In this document: positions 59,398-64,000 of the stretch, piece after piece
Position numbering within the stretch: position 1 is the first letter of the stretch
Layout: each line of letters starts with the position of its first letter
Assembly (NCBI RefSeq): GCF_964340395.1
Contig: NC_135561.1
Location: 17,037,865-17,101,864, forward strand
Reading direction: 5' to 3'
Length of the DNA: 64,000 bases
Source of the DNA: Glandiceps talaboti
Taxonomy: Eukaryota > Hemichordata > Enteropneusta > Spengelidae
Position numbers and translations under genes: made by a program
The notes under the pieces: model-generated
The model's database searches: none
What the model saw: the letters and a program-made list of their open reading frames with translations, nothing else
Told to the model about the DNA's origin: nothing

Positions 59398-62300
59398 AGG
59401 GTCATCGGTCAACCTGGACACTTTTCAGACAGAGTTAAACACTCTTTGCATTGCCTTATTTATGTATATGCATTTTCTGAACAATCTTTTGCGTCAACGA
59501 CATTTTAAGTGCCTCCAAAAATTACGTCATCGAATTATTTTATAGAATTAATTCGGTTTTCCTAACTTATATACCATACAGATCCAACTGTTGCTCGTGG
59601 TGATTTAAACATGTTTCACTAAAAAAGAACAACAGAGATAAATTTTTTTCATATTAGCAGAAAAATTTCCCAGATCTGGTTCAAGTCACGGTGAAAGTCA
59701 TACAATAAAATACCTTCGCTGACAGCATGCTAGCACCTGTCACATTTCCAGTCATTACCGTGGTCACGGCAACGCCAATAAAATGTGGACTTTTCGTCTT
59801 AACAATGAACCCGCTTCGTTTATCCCTTACAGATGAATTATACACACATTTGTAGACTTCCATTGCACGGCTTTGTTTAGGATGAAAGAAAAACAACAAC
59901 GACAGTTTTTCGTGTGGGATGGTGAATTCTTTTCAAAAGATGTGAATTATGAGAGAAGCGCGAACACCTTGCGGAAGTTATCAAGAACTTGCGATTGTTT
60001 TGAGGGGGAGAGAAGTTCGGGAAATCCAGCTTTGAGTTCAATGACCTCTTTTACTAACGAAGATTATTGGTGAAATGTCTAGAAACTATCAAATAGTGTA
60101 TGTATGTTTGTTTGGCTGTCTGTATGTCTGTCTGACTGACTATCACGGAAGAGTACTAGAATTGTAAGTCTAGTCCTGATTGACATCACAAATAGCCCCG
60201 CACTGACAGCGGTATTCCCGCTCAACCCCTCTCCACGCTGAAATCTTGCTCGAAGTCGTACTTCACGTAATTGCAGTCATTCGGTACAACCCGTACAACC
60301 TAATAGGCAATCTTTTGTGATGCAATCACACACGGCGGACTATTCTCATTACCGTCCCTGTCTGTACCAGTGTCTATTTAATGTCATTCATACTGTTGTT
60401 ACCGCGCAAAACGGTAAATTCAAACACTCGATCTCATTCAGAACAATTACAGCGTCGTATGGTGAAAGACGGACAGAGATAAAAAAAAAAATCCCTTTGC
60501 GCCCGGGGGCCATTGCGGTGCTGTTTCACCATACGTAATCAAGCGAGCTCATCTCTCTTTCTGTTATAACTTCAACGGTACAATGGCAAGTACTTCAATA
60601 AAGGCACGGTCATTCTGTAGCCACGTGCAGTGAATACCATCTGGGGAAAAGTTTACTTTCAACATTGTTCTCTTGTTAAAAAAAATTGTATTTGTCGAAC
60701 TTTTATTTGTAATTTTTGAAGAAGGGGAACTTGTTGAATCATAAAAAGTCATATGATGAACTTCGATGTAAAACTTGATTCGGTCTCATATACTAAACAC
60801 AAGAACAACTTTCGTTCAGCCTCGGCCAACCTTTGATTTGCAAGTAGGTGAAAACGAGAGAGTGGCTTCTCAGAATGTCTCTAAAACGTGACATACTTGC
60901 AAACTTTTTTGTTAGCAGTTTGTCTTTAAACAATATTTATTTGTTTGTTTGTTTGTTTGTTTGTTCGTTTGTTTGGAAGTTATCTTTTTCACGTTAAAGA
61001 CTATTGATTCTTCCATAAAAAAGATATAAAACTTCTCATTTCCAAGCTTTTGCCCACTATAGGTTGTTTTCATTTCTACACTTTTTCCGCCCCTGTGCTG
61101 ATAAAAAGTTTTAGTATAAGCCGACGTATTCAGTTCATTGACGAGCAACTCTTTTGAAACACTTGCCAATTCAAATATTAAACCTATGCCTATAGGCAAT
61201 GAAATGACATCGCCTACCCACGTGCACTTTCGTGATATTATAGAAACGGTACTAATCAACTCTTGTTTCTTTAGATGTTTGACACCCCCAACCCCCCAAC
61301 CCCACCCCGCACCCATAGACATACACATGTACTGCTTTCATGCAAGACACTCTTTTCACTTTCACTATTACCGAGTACCTTTCGATAGCAACTGTGACTG
61401 GTTTCAGTATTCGTGCCAATCCTTCTTTATATTCGGGAGTGTCTTTGCTATTGCGTCTCCCATTCACGCATGATTGCACCCTCTTCCGCTCATGTTATTC
61501 TGTATGACTGTGTCTTATTCTAGCTCGTCTGAGTACATCACGGTCGCTATCTCAACGGCTTTGTTTGTTCCACTGTTGACACATCGACTCACCCCCATTG
61601 CCAAAATGACTCATTAAGGCGGTATGTTCAATAACACGAGGCGTTGCGTTGTTATACGGTCGTCTTTGAGATTCACGGAAATAAGCCGTGACCCCCTTCC
61701 TCTGACATGTGAACTTGAAGGACGTTTCATTTTATTATATCGATGTCTTAAAGGTGTCCCGTCTAACTGAGAAGTACTTTCTGAATAGGGAGAGTTCCTC
61801 AGTGGCCAGTGTTTACAAAAGTGCTTTACTTCCACAAATTGGCTTTGTTATTTTATTAAAGAGAAAACTTATCTAACCGTTCCTTAATAGACCTTAGCTT
61901 CAGAAACATGAACAGTAACTGCAGTACATTATTGAACATTGATTTTAGTTGACGGTAAAAGAATGAAGAAAATGGTCAATTGGTTGTTTCAAAAACCGTG
62001 ACTGGTACCTGGAGGTGGGGTTTGGGGGAGGGTTAAAATATTCAATATCATGTGATGACAGACGCAAGTATTCTTTAAAGTTGATCAGATTCCAATAGGG
62101 AGGAACATCCAGCTGTTGATGTTGTTTATACGGCGACACGCGAAATGATAATTAGTGATTGGTGGGGGGAATAAGCGGGACTAAGTTTCCTCCTCCCATT
62201 ACGAGATGACACTGCAGACAGTATTTTGCCTAAATTTGGAGATAAGGAAAAAAATGAACAAAATTGAACCTTTCTCGTTCAAGACATTATATGCGTATAA

Positions 62301-63822
62301 TTACGGGATACAATAATGTAATTGGGTCGGTCGCCTGTGCACGTCTGCGCTAAGAGATTTGTCATTCTTCGTATATATCTGTTCACAGTAGCCAGTTGAC
62401 TTTCCATCATGCATAAATTAAATATGATAGATTTCTGAAAATGTCATCGGTCGTGCATTATTCGACCAATCGAATTCTGACGTAACTTCCGGCAAAATGA
62501 CCAAACAATCTCGTTTGAATGAATTGAAATTAAAGAAACATTTTAACAATATGGCGATGGGGTTTAGTCTATTTTTGACTGAAATCTAATTTTCTTTGTT
62601 TACATGGCAGTAATTTTGACAGGGTATTGAGGCTCGAGCTCAAAGGTGACGAGTTCAGTCCGTGAATAGTAAATGTGGATTTCCACCAAACACACACACA
62701 GAACCAAGGGCCCACTTATGATTGCGCAGAAGCATACTGCATGCACAACTAACTGTCGGCTGTTCCATATGTGTTTCACCCACCTTACATTAATCACCGA
62801 TACAAGTAAAATATGGAGTCTGATTAATTTGATTTGAAAGATGTGAGTGGGGGGGGGGGGTAATGACTGTCCATGACTTGGATCGTGATCTCATATAAAA
62901 TCAACAGGTGGTTTGAAAAAAGTTTTGTTGTTGATTTTGGTATGTCCTGTTTTCTGAAAGACCAGCGTTAGACTAGAACCCTTAAACATTATGGAAGTGA
63001 TGGACTATCAGTGCTCAAGGTACATTGAAATCATTTTCATGTAAATGGAACTTTCATTCTCGTTTACTATTGTGGTCCTCAGACCACCAAACGTAGTGGT
63101 CTTATAGTCGTTTGAGGTTCATCAACCTTAGACCTTCAATAGTTCACAAATTCTCAATATCTCGGGCCAAGGCAAAACAAAATCGATCCAAGCCATGATA
63201 AAAATGTGTCATGGTTTGTTTCCACCCACATGCTGACATTGTTTTCATTTTATAGTTCGGCCAATGACCTCTATCGACACTTAATGACGGTGAGATTATC
63301 ATTGATTTTTTTTTCCCAACCAGTATTTTCTTTTTACTGCAGAACTTTTAATGTCGTGACTTACGCCATGGCCACAAAATTTGGTGATTTAATTGCAAAT
63401 TAGGAAAAAAATGTTCGATAAAAAGTTGAAGACGACAACAAGGTGACATGTGTCAGTATTTTCCCGCCCAAAACTAACATCATTTTTCTGACGACAATTA
63501 CAAGAGAGCAAAGGTCGGGAAAGGCTTTGTGTGTTTTAGTGCTCGGATTTTTGCTTCTTATTTACAAAGAACAACGATAGACTTGTATCGAATGGGATTT
63601 CAATTTATAACTAAAGACACATCTTTTTCCGAATCGTTAGATATACCATGGCCACTATGCTTCCCGGATGTAAGAATAGTGTACTTAATGCACTGGTATA
63701 TTTTATTTAGTAAGACGAATTGGCTCAATTGTCGAAATCTTACAATTTAAAAAAGTCAAAATTTTGATCTCTGGAGAGACATGCTGAGTAGATTTGTTTA
63801 CATTAATTATGCATGACACAGA
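59398..63822. other. Intergenic, no gene seen
   Basis: A (TTTG)n run lies at 60943-60975. Small open frames have no recognisable domain. Nothing else was found. Confidence 0.55.
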
Positions 63823-63873
63823 TGTTGTTGTCGTCGCTGCTGTTGTTGTTGTTGCCGGTGGCGAAGGTGTCTG

Positions 63874-63915
<42 letters not shown>

Positions 63916-64000
63916 CGATTGTCGGTTGTGGGATCACGGTTTTTGGTGGTGGTGGTGGTGGTGGTGGAGGTGGTGGTGGTGGTGGTGGTGGTGGTGGAGG
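63823..64000. repeat. (TTG)n and (TGG)n trinucleotide repeats at the window edge
   Basis: TTG repeats with TCG/CTG interruptions are followed by TGG/GGA repeats that run off the end. Confidence 0.95.

Overview
The window is nuclear DNA from an intron-rich animal. Coding sequence is split into short exons with GT..AG borders, introns range from about 350 bases to 9 kb, and most of the rest is AT-rich non-coding DNA full of microsatellites (CT, TATG, CA, TTG, TTTG) and small foldback or MITE-like repeats. The recognisable proteins are metazoan: calcium-binding EGF repeats, TREX-type 3' exonucleases, a SNAG-domain C2H2 zinc-finger factor and a CR1/Jockey-type retrotransposon remnant. The mix fits a marine invertebrate (lophotrochozoan or invertebrate deuterostome), but I cannot fix the phylum from sequence alone. 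A 100-N scaffold gap lies at 56276-56375.

Layout: (1) 1-1.3 kb holds a 380-base foldback element. (2) 1349-4609 (+) is a five-exon gene for a 165-residue type II membrane protein with two EGF domains; every exon phase matches. (3) 6384-10271 (+) and 13450-14688 (+) are two tandem TREX-like exonuclease genes with the same design: a tiny first exon ending in GAY|GTAAGT, a phase-0 intron and one exon holding the whole DEDDh domain. The first has an open frame but has lost two of the five signature residues. The second keeps them all but is broken by a one-base frameshift next to a run of five A. (4) 11.36-12.12 kb is a TG-rich satellite with a unit of about 218 bases. (5) 18.48-19.54 kb (-) is a 5'-truncated, frameshifted non-LTR retrotransposon. 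(6) 25452-43237 (-) is the main gene: six coding exons for an 822-residue repressor-type factor with an N-terminal SNAG motif, CtBP-like motifs and eight C-terminal C2H2 fingers. (7) 43.2-64 kb has no gene I can support; it holds microsatellites, a TTAA-flanked MITE, the gap and three weak exon candidates.

The genes do not form an obvious pathway. The two exonuclease genes are a local duplication. The gene-poor 21 kb upstream of the SNAG zinc-finger gene, plus its 9.2 kb first intron, is the sort of setting in which a developmental regulator's cis-elements might lie; that is inference.
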